Shown piece after piece: positions 1 to 8,591 of a DNA stretch of 13,429 nucleotides (position 1 is its first letter; every line of letters begins with the position of its first letter). Source of the DNA: Pseudomonadota bacterium (lineage in GTDB: Bacteria; Pseudomonadota; Gammaproteobacteria; Steroidobacterales; Steroidobacteraceae). The translations under genes and the position numbers were made by a program. The notes below the pieces were generated by a model, which worked only from the letters and a program-made list of their open reading frames with translations, was not told where the DNA came from and ran no database searches. The stretch covers positions 1-13,429 of the forward strand of contig JAKAZP010000022.1 in NCBI GenBank assembly GCA_021815905.1, written 5' to 3'.

Positions 1-40
1 TGAGCGGCACCGGCGATCGGCTTGTGGGGAGCGCGCCCGA

Positions 41-1054
41 ATGTTTAGACTGACCGCGCCAGGAAAGTCGAAGTTGTCTCCACCACCGAACAAGCACATC
101 GCTCTGTACCTGCATGGAGGCTGGCGCTGCGCGAGCACCTACGTGTGGAGCCGATTCCGGCAGAGCCCGCACACCCTCTGCTTCTACGAGCCCTTCGGCG
201 AGCACCTCGCCCGCTGCACTCGCAAGCGCATCCGGCGCGACACGGCGGGCGGCTGGAATTCGCGCCATCCGCAGCTCGCTCGACCGTATCGCGAAGAGTA
301 TCTGCCTCTGCTGCGACGGCTCTTCAAGGGCGTGCCCGGCTATCGCGAGCAGTTCGCGTATGCCCGCTACTTCCCCGACAAGGAGGGCGTGGGGCCGGAA
401 GCGCGCTACCTGTCGAGGCTGCTGCGTCTCGCCATCGCGAATGGCCGGCAGCCGGTGTTCGGCTTCTCACGATCGCTCGCGCGCGCGGCGCTCCTGAAGC
501 GGGAGTTGGGCGGCTATCACGTGCTGGTGCGCCGCAACCCGGCGCAGCAGTGGCTCTCGTGCCGCAGCTACCGCGGCCAGCTGCCGCTGTGGTACTTCGA
601 GCTGTGCCACTTCCTCATCCTCGCGCTCGCGCCGCCCGACTCCCCGGCGGGGCGATTCGCTTCGGCGCTGCGTCTGCCGCGGCTCGCCCCCGGGCTCGAG
701 CGCCAGTTCCACGAGCTGCACGCGGCCATCCATCCCTGGAGCGACGAGCTTTCCTACCGGGCGTTCACCGCCGTGTCGCTGCTGTCGCACGCCGCCGCCG
801 AGCCCGCTGCCGACCTCGCGCTGGATGTGGATCGTCTCGGCCGCTCTCAGCAGTACCGCGAGACGGTGCGCGCGCGGATTCTGGCCGACGTCGGTCTCGC
901 GCTGAGATTCGAGGATTGCCGCGTGCCGACGCACGATCCCGCGCGCGTGCCGCTCGAGTACGCGCGGATCGAGCGCGAGGTGAGATCGGCGCTGCTGTCC
1001 TTCGGCGCCCGGCTCGCGCCCGAATTGGCCCCGGCGCGGGCGGTCGGCGCCTGA
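41..1054 (+). CDS. Sulfotransferase-like P-loop protein
   Basis: This is a 337-residue protein of uncertain specificity. Near the N-terminus (about residues 22-40) a hydrophobic strand runs into HGGWRCASTYVWSRF, which looks like the 5'-phosphosulfate-binding P-loop of sulfotransferases (usual form GxxRSGSTxLxxxL). It is followed by FYEPFGEHL, similar to the 'hEPh' segment after that loop. At about residues 161-177 VLVRRNPAQQWLSCRSY resembles the second sulfotransferase signature (strand, then R-x-P-x(3)-x-S), which holds the 3'-phosphate of PAPS. No signal peptide or membrane segment is evident, so it is probably cytoplasmic. The ATG at 41 has GGGGAG at 26-31, a good ribosome-binding distance. 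GC-rich third positions support this frame over the overlapping one at 145-1089. The fold call is an inference from two motifs; the acceptor substrate is unknown. The gene is separated from the helicase by a hairpin and a promoter, so it is probably a separate transcription unit. Confidence 0.6.
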   Translation: MFRLTAPGKSKLSPPPNKHIALYLHGGWRCASTYVWSRFRQSPHTLCFYEPFGEHLARCTRKRIRRDTAGGWNSRHPQLARPYREEYLPLLRRLFKGVPGYREQFAYARYFPDKEGVGPEARYLSRLLRLAIANGRQPVFGFSRSLARAALLKRELGGYHVLVRRNPAQQWLSCRSYRGQLPLWYFELCHFLILALAPPDSPAGRFASALRLPRLAPGLERQFHELHAAIHPWSDELSYRAFTAVSLLSHAAAEPAADLALDVDRLGRSQQYRETVRARILADVGLALRFEDCRVPTHDPARVPLEYARIEREVRSALLSFGARLAPELAPARAVGA

Positions 1055-1059
1055 TCCGC

Positions 1060-1085
1060 ACAGCACCGGCGCGGTCCGGCGCTGT
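1060..1085 (+). terminator. Hairpin after the sulfotransferase-like gene, possible terminator
   Basis: ACAGCACCGG (1060-1069) pairs with CCGGCGCTGT (1076-1085): nine base pairs, one A/C mismatch, loop CGCGGT. It starts six bases after the stop codon at 1054. There is no T-tract behind it, so it is a weak candidate for an intrinsic terminator; it might instead protect the mRNA 3' end. Confidence 0.4.
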
Positions 1086-1110
1086 ATGACGCAATACGTG
1101 ACGCCAATCG

Positions 1111-1140
1111 GTGACAGCCGGCGACCGCATTACGTATAGT
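1111..1140 (+). promoter_or_regulatory. Sigma70-type promoter of the helicase gene
   Basis: GTGACA (1111-1116) matches the -35 consensus in 5 of 6 bases. TATAGT (1135-1140) matches the -10 in 5 of 6. The spacer is 18 bp. Transcription should start near 1146-1148, only about five bases before the helicase ATG at 1152, leaving no room for a Shine-Dalgarno sequence. Imperfect direct repeats CAATACGT (1092-1099) and CATTACGT (1128-1135) flank the -35 region and could be a regulator site, but this is speculative. Confidence 0.6.
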
Positions 1141-1151
1141 CGGCCGCTGTC

Positions 1152-3242
1152 ATGTCGACTGCGTCACATCTGGCCAGGCTCAATGCTCCCCAGCGGCGGG
1201 CCGTCACCTACGGCGAGCCCGTGGCCGAGAAGGGCTACCGGTCCGGCCCGCTGCTCATCGTGGCCGGCGCCGGTACCGGCAAGACCGACACGCTCGCCCA
1301 TCGCGTCGCGCACCTGGTCATTCACGGGGTGGACCCCGCGCGCATCATGATGTTGACCTTCACGCGCCGCGCCGCCACGGAAATGCGCCGGCGCGCGTTC
1401 GAGATCACCCGCGCGGCGCTCGAGGAACCGATGGGGGGGGTGAGCCAGAGCATCGTCCAGCGCATGAGCTGGGCGGGGACTTTCCACTCGATCGGCAATC
1501 GCCTGCTGCGTCACTACGCGCGCCATCTGAAGCTCGACCCGCAGTTCAGCGTCGTCGATCGGAGCGATTCCGCGGACCTGATGGACGGCCTGCGCCAGGA
1601 GCTCGGGCTGTCGCAGAAGGAGCAGCGCTTCCCGCGCAAGGACACCTGCCTCGCCATCTATTCCCATCGGGTCAACACCCAGCGACCGCTCAAGGAGACG
1701 CTCGAGAGTCAGTTCCCGTGGTGCGCGCAGTGGGAAGCGGACCTCACCCGGCTCTACCGCGCCTACGTCGAGCGCAAGCAGCGCTCGAGCCTCCTCGACT
1801 ACGACGATCTGCTGCTTTACTGGCACATCATGATGTCCGACGCGCGGCTCGCCGCGCACGTGGGCGGACACTTCGATCACGTGCTGGTCGACGAGTACCA
1901 GGACACCAACAGGCTGCAGGCCGAGATCCTCCTCGCTCTGAAGCCGGACGGCGCGGGCCTCGCGGTCGTCGGCGACGATGCGCAGGCGATCTACTCCTTC
2001 CGGGCCGCGGCGGTCGAGAACATTCTCGGCTTTCCCGACCGCTTCGAGCCGCGCGCGGAAGTCGTCACCCTCGCCCAGAATTACCGCTCCACCCAGCAGG
2101 TGCTCGACGTGGCCAACGCGGTCATGGCGGAGGCGCCGAGGCAGTATCGCAAGCATCTGTTGTCGATCCGCGGAGAGGGCCCGCGCGCGCGTCTCGTGAC
2201 GGTCGAGGATCTGCAGTCGCAGGCCGAATGCGTCTGCAGCGAGGTGCTGAAGCGCCGCGAGGCCAACGTGTCCCTCAAGCGCCAGGCCGTTCTCTTTCGC
2301 TCCGGGAGCCACAGCGATGTGCTCGAGGTCGAGCTCGGCCGGCGCAAGATCCCGTTCGTGAAGTACGGCGGTCTGCGCTTTCTCGAGGCCGCGCACGTCA
2401 AGGATCTGCTGGGGATCCTGCGCTGGGCCGACAACCCGCGCAACGAGCTCGCGGCCTTCCGGACGTTGCAGCTGCTGCCCGGAATGGGGCCGGCGAACGC
2501 GCGCCGCGCGCTCGAGCACCTCGCCGCCCACGAGCACCGGCTCTCCTCGCTCGGCGCCTTCGGTCCTCCGCCGGGCTCGGCCCAGGACTGGCGCAAGCTG
2601 ACCGAGCTGCTGCTCGCGCTCGCGGACCCGCAGCAGCAGTGGGCCGGCCAGGTGCATCTGGCACGGCAGTGGTATCGGCCGCATTTCGAGCGGCTGTACG
2701 AGCACTTTCATACCCGTCTCGGCGATCTCGACCAGCTCGAGGTGCTCTCCGGGCAGTATCCGTCGCGCGAGCGCTTTCTCACCGAGCTCACGCTCGATCC
2801 TCCGAACGCCAGCGGCGATCTGGCCGCGCGCCCCACGCTCGATGAGGATTACCTGGTGCTCTCGACCATCCATTCCGCCAAGGGCATGGAGTGGGACACG
2901 GTCTATCTGCTGAACGTCGTCGACGGCAGCTTTCCCTCGGAATTCGCCACCGGCCGGGCGGATCTGCTCGAGGAGGAGCGCAGGCTCCTCTACGTCGGCC
3001 TCACGCGCGCGCAGAACGACCTGCTGCTGCTCGCGCCGCTGAAATTTCACCTGACCTCGCAGCACCGTCACGGAGACGCGCACGTCTATGGGGCGCGCAG
3101 CCGCTTTCTCACCGAGAAGGTGCTGAGGCAACTCGAGGCGACCGCATTCCAGGGCTCGAGCCCCTGCGCTCCGGATGCGCTCGGGGAAGGGGGCACGGAA
3201 GCCTCGCTCGACGTCAGCGCGCGCCTGAAAGAGATGTGGTGA
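1152..3242 (+). CDS. UvrD/Rep-family ATP-dependent DNA helicase (SF1A)
   Basis: The 696-residue protein carries the full set of superfamily 1A helicase motifs in order. The Q-motif region is LNAPQRRAV (10-18). Walker A is AGAGTGKT (38-45). Motif Ia is MLTFTRRAATEM (67-78). Motif II is VLVDEYQDT (244-252). Motif III is VVGDDAQAIYSFRAA (272-286). Motif IV includes QNYRST (309-314). Motif V is HSAKGMEWDTV (574-584). Motif VI is ERRLLYVGLTRAQ (609-621). All catalytic residues are present, so it should be an active 3'-5' DNA translocase. Length is normal for UvrD/Rep/PcrA. The short divergent C-terminus and an insert between Walker A and Ia/Ib (around residues 90-105) set it apart from canonical UvrD, so it is probably an accessory paralogue; a repair or replication-restart role is inferred. 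The start is fixed by the Q-motif lying only 9 residues in. There is no Shine-Dalgarno sequence and the mRNA appears nearly leaderless. Confidence 0.93.
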   Translation: MSTASHLARLNAPQRRAVTYGEPVAEKGYRSGPLLIVAGAGTGKTDTLAHRVAHLVIHGVDPARIMMLTFTRRAATEMRRRAFEITRAALEEPMGGVSQSIVQRMSWAGTFHSIGNRLLRHYARHLKLDPQFSVVDRSDSADLMDGLRQELGLSQKEQRFPRKDTCLAIYSHRVNTQRPLKETLESQFPWCAQWEADLTRLYRAYVERKQRSSLLDYDDLLLYWHIMMSDARLAAHVGGHFDHVLVDEYQDTNRLQAEILLALKPDGAGLAVVGDDAQAIYSFRAAAVENILGFPDRFEPRAEVVTLAQNYRSTQQVLDVANAVMAEAPRQYRKHLLSIRGEGPRARLVTVEDLQSQAECVCSEVLKRREANVSLKRQAVLFRSGSHSDVLEVELGRRKIPFVKYGGLRFLEAAHVKDLLGILRWADNPRNELAAFRTLQLLPGMGPANARRALEHLAAHEHRLSSLGAFGPPPGSAQDWRKLTELLLALADPQQQWAGQVHLARQWYRPHFERLYEHFHTRLGDLDQLEVLSGQYPSRERFLTELTLDPPNASGDLAARPTLDEDYLVLSTIHSAKGMEWDTVYLLNVVDGSFPSEFATGRADLLEEERRLLYVGLTRAQNDLLLLAPLKFHLTSQHRHGDAHVYGARSRFLTEKVLRQLEATAFQGSSPCAPDALGEGGTEASLDVSARLKEMW

Positions 3243-3266
3243 CGCCCGGGCCGCGCCCCCGGATGG

Positions 3267-4133
3267 TCAATCGCCGCGGGCGGGCTTGATGAACTTCAGG
3301 GTGAAGCGGTCGCTCTCGCCGATCGCGGCATATTTCGCCCGATCGATCGTGCCCAGGCGATACGTCGGCGGCAGCGCCCACACGCCGCCCGGATAATCCC
3401 TCGTGTCCCTCGGATTGGCATTGACCTCGGAGGTCGCGACCAGACGGAATCCGGCCGACTCGATCAGCCGGATCGCATAGTCCTGCCGCACGTATCCGCT
3501 CTTGGCGCGCGGATCCTGGGGCTTGGAGGGATCGCCCCGGTTGTCCACGATCCCGAGCACCCCACCGGGGGAGAGCGCGCGGTATATGGATCGGAGCGCC
3601 TGCCTCGCCGCGCCGAGCGCCATCCACTCGTGCAGATCGCCGAATGCCAACACCATGTTCACCGATCCCGGAGGAACCGCCGGCGCGCCGTCGAGGGGAA
3701 AGTCGACGACCTTCACGCGATCGAACAGCGCCGGCTCCGAGGCGAGCACGCTGCGATAGTGGGCGAGGCGCGAGGCGAGGAACCCGCTGGCCGGCGGTGG
3801 CGGGATCACCCCCGCGTAGAGCATTCCGCGACGGCGCACCAGCGGCGCGATGATCCGGGTGTAATAGCCCGACTTCGGCCACACGAGCAGCACGCGCGTG
3901 CGCGGGCGGATGCCGAAGAACAGCAGCGTCTCCACCGGATGGCGGTACCGGTCCCGGCCGAGGTCTCTTGCCGGGCGGTGAGGGTCGATGACGATCGAAT
4001 CGAGCGCCTTGGCGGTGATCTTCCGGCCGCCCGGGGTGGCGCACCCGGAAAGCAGGGAGAGGCTCGCCAGCAGGGCGAGAAAGACGAGAGCACAAGCCGC
4101 AGTGGTGATTCGCCGGCGCATGGAGCCGTCCAT
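3267..4133 (-). CDS. Putative lipoprotein related to predicted class I SAM-dependent methyltransferases
   Basis: This 288-residue protein starts with a positively charged segment, a hydrophobic stretch (about 10-28) and the lipobox L-S-G-C (28-31), so it is probably exported and lipidated at Cys31. Residue +2 is Ala rather than Asp, which in gammaproteobacteria favours the outer membrane. The mature part resembles a family of predicted methyltransferases: DPHRPARD...YRHPVETLLFFGIRP (50-77), a motif I-like LVWPKSGYYTRIIAP (83-97), FGDLHEWM (164-171), and YRALSPGGVLGIVDNRG (184-200). Motif I usually reads like E-x-W-P-G-G-G-W-Y-T. Here the acidic residue is Val and two glycines are Lys and Ser, so SAM binding is doubtful. 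Met5 (codon at 4121-4119) is an equally possible start; neither has a clear Shine-Dalgarno. It converges with the helicase, 24 bp apart. A strong terminator lies 20 bp upstream of its start. The substrate is unknown. Confidence 0.8.
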   Translation of the reverse strand: MDGSMRRRITTAACALVFLALLASLSLLSGCATPGGRKITAKALDSIVIDPHRPARDLGRDRYRHPVETLLFFGIRPRTRVLLVWPKSGYYTRIIAPLVRRRGMLYAGVIPPPPASGFLASRLAHYRSVLASEPALFDRVKVVDFPLDGAPAVPPGSVNMVLAFGDLHEWMALGAARQALRSIYRALSPGGVLGIVDNRGDPSKPQDPRAKSGYVRQDYAIRLIESAGFRLVATSEVNANPRDTRDYPGGVWALPPTYRLGTIDRAKYAAIGESDRFTLKFIKPARGD

Positions 4134-4152
4134 TCTGGATGGGCCCGGCCTG

Positions 4153-4178
4153 AAAAAAAACCCCGCCGGCGGGCGGGG
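4153..4178 (-). terminator. Intrinsic terminator of the RRM gene
   Basis: On the minus strand a 7-bp all-GC stem, CCCCGCC (4172-4178 complement) with GGCGGGG (4161-4167 complement) and a 4-base loop, is followed by eight consecutive T (4160-4153). It lies about 28 bp past the RRM stop codon. The plus-strand reading is followed by TTTGTTT, so it may work weakly in both directions. It sits only 19 bp before the next minus-strand start codon, at 4133. Confidence 0.9.
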
Positions 4179-4206
4179 TTTGTTTCAAAAGTGGAACGAC
4201 GGGCGG

Positions 4207-4488
4207 TCAGCGTCGGAAGGGCCCACCCCCCTGCCGGGGTCGCGGGGCCCGCTCCTGAGCCTCGTTCACCCGTAGCGCGCGGCCATTCAATTGGAAGCCG
4301 TTGAGGGCCTGGATAGCCCCCTGGGCCTCGTTCTGCGACATCTCTACGAAACCGAAGCCGCGCGGCTTTCCGGTTTCCCGGTCATTGATCAATTTGACCG
4401 AATCCACCTTGCCATGACGCTCGAACAGCGCTTTCACATCCTGCTCGGTGGCGGAGAAGGGCAGATTGCCCACGTAGATCGTCGTCAT
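4207..4488 (-). CDS. Small single-RRM RNA-binding protein
   Basis: The 93-residue protein is one RNA recognition motif plus a short basic tail. RNP2 is IYVGNL (4-9) and RNP1 is RGFGFVEM (43-50). The aromatic positions of RNP1 and RNP2 that stack on RNA bases are present (Tyr5, Phe45, Phe47). The C-terminus (79-93) is rich in Arg, Pro and Gly, as in the small bacterial and cyanobacterial Rbp proteins, which bind single-stranded RNA and are often cold-induced. The start is set at the ATG whose codon ends at 4488, because the RRM begins two residues later and AGAGAG stands eight bases upstream. A GTG at 4530 in the same frame would add 14 unlike residues. The gene is alone on its transcript, with a strong terminator behind it and a long AT-poorer leader in front. 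Target RNAs cannot be deduced. Confidence 0.93.
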   Translation of the reverse strand: MTTIYVGNLPFSATEQDVKALFERHGKVDSVKLINDRETGKPRGFGFVEMSQNEAQGAIQALNGFQLNGRALRVNEAQERAPRPRQGGGPFRR

Positions 4489-4743
4489 CCGGAAGTCTCT
4501 CTTCGCAATGCGGACAGCGGCGAGCCGCACGGACGGCGCGCATGTGCCGCGTGATCAGTCGAACAGGTCAAGGCTACAAGGCACACGATCGGCGAGTTCA
4601 GTCAATGCGCGGGCGCTTGGGGCCTGTCGGCCTGCACCTCGGTTCGTGCACGGAAGATACGCGAGGAGGAGGGGACTCGAAGGGATCGACAGAATCGGCG
4701 GGAGTCAAGCGTACTCATCCATGGTGGACACGAACGCCACGCG
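4489..4743 (-). promoter_or_regulatory. Probable long 5' leader of the RRM gene
   Basis: The interval 4489-4832 has no convincing gene on either strand. If the promoter at 4744-4772 is used, about 245-250 bases of untranslated leader precede the RRM start. It contains short hairpins, for instance TGCAC/GTGCA around an 8-base loop (4633-4650) and GACTC/GAGTC arms at 4674-4678 and 4701-4705. Long structured leaders are typical of cold-shock mRNAs such as cspA. That comparison is an inference; no known riboswitch or thermosensor was recognised. Confidence 0.35.
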
Positions 4744-4772
4744 ATGCTACTCCGGCCAAATACGATTGGCAA
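4744..4772 (-). promoter_or_regulatory. Candidate promoter of the RRM gene
   Basis: On the minus strand TTGCCA (complement of 4767-4772; 5 of 6 to the -35 consensus) is separated by 17 bp from TAGCAT (complement of 4744-4749; 4 of 6 to the -10). The start of transcription would be near 4737. No better promoter was found nearer to the gene. Confidence 0.4.
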
Positions 4773-4788
4773 ACATCCAATGTAGCAT
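4744..4788. repeat. Nested inverted repeats upstream of the RRM gene
   Basis: Outer arms ATGCTAC (4744-4750) and GTAGCAT (4782-4788) are perfect 7-bp inverted repeats. Inside lie GCCAA/TTGGC (4755-4759 and 4766-4770) and ATTGG-N7-CCAAT (4765-4781). They cover the candidate promoter, so they could be operator half-sites or a folded 3' end of the speA transcript. The patch is clearly more AT-rich than its surroundings. Confidence 0.5.
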
Positions 4789-4797
4789 TTCTCCCAC

Positions 4798-4820
4798 ACC
4801 CCCGGCCGCGCGCCGGGCTC
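4798..4820 (-). terminator. GC-rich hairpin after speA, weak terminator candidate
   Basis: CCCGGC (4801-4806) pairs with GCCGGG (4812-4817) around CGCGC, 16 bp past the speA stop codon. On the minus strand it is followed by GGGGGTGTGGG, not a T-tract, so termination may be factor-dependent, or this is only an RNA-stabilising stem. Confidence 0.35.
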
Positions 4821-4832
4821 GCGCGCGGGTGA

Positions 4833-6860
<2,028 letters not shown>

Positions 6861-6909
6861 CGCCGCGCGCAGGACTCAAATGGGATTCGCCCGCGGCGGG
6901 CCCCGCGGA

Positions 6910-7779
6910 TCAGGTTGCGATCGGCCGCGCCGGGTCGCGGATCCACTCGCTCCAGGAACCGGCGTAGAGTCGGCCGCCCTCGAGCCCGGCCACCTCCATC
7001 GCGAGCAGGTTGTGGCAGGCGGTCACGCCGGAGCCGCACATCGCGACCACGGCGTCCGAGGGCTCTCCCGCCAGCACTTGCGCGAACCGCTCGCGCAGGG
7101 TGCCGCGGTCGAGGAAGCGTCCCCGCGCGTCGAGATTCCGCGTGAACGGGTGGTTGCACGCCCCGGGGATGTGGCCGGCAACCGGATCGAGGCTCTCGTT
7201 GCGTCCGGCGAAGCGGTCGGCCCCGCGGGCGTCGACCAACACCCACTCCCGAGCCGCGAGCCGCCCGGCCGCGAGCGCGTTCGCGACCTCGGTGGTGCTC
7301 ACGACCATCTCATCCCGAGGCCTCGCCTCGAGCGCCGCCGCGCTCTGCGCGCCGGCGCGCGGGATCCGCGGCCCGTGCTCGGTCGCCAGCCCTTCCTCCT
7401 GCCAGGCGGCGAACCCGCCGTCGAGCACCGCGACGCACGAGTGGCCGAGCCAACGCAGCAGCCACCAGAGTCGCGCGGCGTATGCGCCGGGGCCCTGGTC
7501 GTACGCGACCACCTGCGTGCGTGGCGAGATTCCCCAGCCGGCGAATCGAGCCGAAAGCGTCGCGGCATCCGGCAGGGGGTGCCTTCCGGAGCGCGGCGAG
7601 ACCGGACCGGACAGGTCTCGGTCGAGGTGCGCGTAGCGGGCATGCGGAATTCGGGCGGCGCCGAACGCGCTCTCGCCCCAGTCGGGGCGCGCAAGGTCGA
7701 ACCGGCAGTCGATCACCACCAGCTCGGCGTCATCGAGACCTCCGGCGAGCTGGCGCGCAGTCATGAGCGTCTGGGACAT
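6910..7779 (-). CDS. sseA: 3-mercaptopyruvate/thiosulfate sulfurtransferase (two-domain rhodanese)
   Basis: The 289-residue protein has the tandem rhodanese layout: an inactive N-terminal domain (about 1-140; LVVIDCRFDL, YDQGPGAYAARLWWLLRWLG, VLDGGFAAW) and a catalytic C-terminal domain (about 155-289; VLVDARGADRFAG, HIPGACNHPF). The active-site loop is CGSGVT with Cys248, which carries the persulfide. A CGSGVT loop is typical of 3-mercaptopyruvate sulfurtransferases, whereas thiosulfate-preferring rhodaneses usually have CRKGVT; hence the SseA assignment, though in vivo substrates of this family are uncertain. No signal peptide is present, so it should be cytoplasmic. The ATG at 7779 is supported by GGGGAAGG six bases upstream (complement of 7786-7793). 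It is the first gene of a likely two-gene unit with speA and is divergent from the glutathione S-transferase gene; only 55 bp separate their starts. Confidence 0.93.
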   Translation of the reverse strand: MSQTLMTARQLAGGLDDAELVVIDCRFDLARPDWGESAFGAARIPHARYAHLDRDLSGPVSPRSGRHPLPDAATLSARFAGWGISPRTQVVAYDQGPGAYAARLWWLLRWLGHSCVAVLDGGFAAWQEEGLATEHGPRIPRAGAQSAAALEARPRDEMVVSTTEVANALAAGRLAAREWVLVDARGADRFAGRNESLDPVAGHIPGACNHPFTRNLDARGRFLDRGTLRERFAQVLAGEPSDAVVAMCGSGVTACHNLLAMEVAGLEGGRLYAGSWSEWIRDPARPIAT

Positions 7780-7801
7780 TTCGAGCCTTCCCCGATGCCG
7801 T

Positions 7802-7807
7802 TACAAT
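7802..7807 (+). promoter_or_regulatory. Candidate -10 element of the glutathione S-transferase gene
   Basis: TACAAT matches the sigma70 -10 consensus in 5 of 6 bases and lies 27 bp before the ATG at 7835, giving a leader of about 20 bases. The -35 region (around 7779-7784, TTTCGA) is poor, so an activator or an alternative start is possible. This position argues against the in-frame ATG at 7763, which would lie upstream of the -10 and inside the divergent gene. Confidence 0.45.
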
Positions 7808-7816
7808 CGTGACGAT
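7806..7816. promoter_or_regulatory. Short palindrome in the divergent sseA/GST promoter region
   Basis: ATCGT-G-ACGAT is a perfect 5-bp inverted repeat around one base. It overlaps the -10 and likely start site of the GST gene and lies upstream of sseA, so a bound dimer could affect both directions. It is short enough to be chance. Confidence 0.25.
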
Positions 7817-7834
7817 ATCCTCATCGGGGGGCGG

Positions 7835-8518
7835 ATGGCGATCGAGGTTTACTGGGGAAGCGGCAGCGCGTACTCCTGGCGGGTGCTGCTCGCGCTCGAG
7901 CACAAGCGCCTCGCCTATGCGAGCCACGTCCTGCAGTTCTCCAAGCAGGAGCACAAGTCGCCCCGGATGCTGCAGATGAATCCGCGCGGCCGGGTGCCGG
8001 TGCTCAAGGACGGCGATTACGTCTGCTTCGAATCCCTCGCCATCCTCTACTACCTCGATCTCAAGTATCCCGATCCCCCCATCTTCGGCACGAGCCCCGA
8101 GGAAGCCGGGACCATCATGCGCGTGATCTGCGAGTACCAGGCCTATATCGAGCCGCATCTGCGGAAGATCGTCGAGGCGGTGAGCGCGAATGCCGATCTG
8201 CGCGGCGATCCGGTGACGAGCGCCATGCACGCCGCCGCGAGCGAGGCGCGCACCATCGAGGCGCGCCTGTCGAAGTCGGACTGGGTGGTGGGCGAGCGAT
8301 TCTCCGCCGTGGACATGGTGATCTTCCCCGGCATCCAGCAGCTCAAGCGCGCGCTCGAGAGGCCGCAGGCGCGCGAGCTCGCCTCGCGTTTCATGCCGGT
8401 CGAGGTGAACTACCCGGCACTCGGCCGCTGGCTCGCGCGCATCGAGGCGCTGCCGGGCTACGGGCGCACCTACCCGCCGCACTGGTGCACGGACTCGAAG
8501 TCGCCTTCGGCGCCTTGA
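7835..8518 (+). CDS. Glutathione S-transferase family protein
   Basis: The 227-residue protein has the two-domain soluble GST layout. The N-terminal thioredoxin-like domain (1-80) starts IEVYWGSGSAYSWRVLLALE, where one of the serines near residues 9-14 takes the position of the catalytic Ser/Cys. It has NPRGRVPVL with the cis-proline Pro55 that contacts the glutathione backbone, and FESLAILYYL, where Glu66-Ser67 bind the gamma-glutamyl group. The all-helical C-terminal domain (about 88-220) contains the N-capping region WVVGERFSAVDMVIFPGI. The acceptor substrate cannot be told from sequence; detoxification or thiol repair is the generic role. The ATG at 7835 is preferred over 7763 because the GST fold begins two residues later and a -10 element lies in between. 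GGGGGG stands just upstream. Its stop is 73 bp before hss on the same strand, so the two may be co-transcribed. Confidence 0.9.
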   Translation: MAIEVYWGSGSAYSWRVLLALEHKRLAYASHVLQFSKQEHKSPRMLQMNPRGRVPVLKDGDYVCFESLAILYYLDLKYPDPPIFGTSPEEAGTIMRVICEYQAYIEPHLRKIVEAVSANADLRGDPVTSAMHAAASEARTIEARLSKSDWVVGERFSAVDMVIFPGIQQLKRALERPQARELASRFMPVEVNYPALGRWLARIEALPGYGRTYPPHWCTDSKSPSAP

Positions 8519-8591
8519 GCGGCCCCGGAGCCGCTTCGTCGCCCGCCCTCGCACGGAAGGGCTGCACGCACACTGCCCGGATTGATACCCT

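Noticed and set aside
145..1089. Overlapping plus-strand frame inside the first gene
   Set aside because: Ala/Arg-rich translation with no motifs; the frame starting at 41 has a ribosome-binding site, GC-rich third positions and sulfotransferase-like motifs.
1164..3131. 655-codon open frame on the minus strand opposite the helicase
   Set aside because: The plus-strand frame has every SF1 helicase motif; the antisense frame is open only because of high GC and its product is a His/Arg/Glu-rich composition without domains.
4660..4740. tRNA- or tmRNA-like stretch (TTCGAGTCCCC on the minus strand, GACTC/GAGTC arms)
   Set aside because: No acceptor stem, anticodon arm or proper T-stem could be paired around it; the resemblance is limited to a few bases.
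7763..7834. Earlier in-frame ATG for the glutathione S-transferase
   Set aside because: It lies upstream of the -10 element and inside the divergent sseA gene; the extra 24 residues do not resemble the GST N-terminus.
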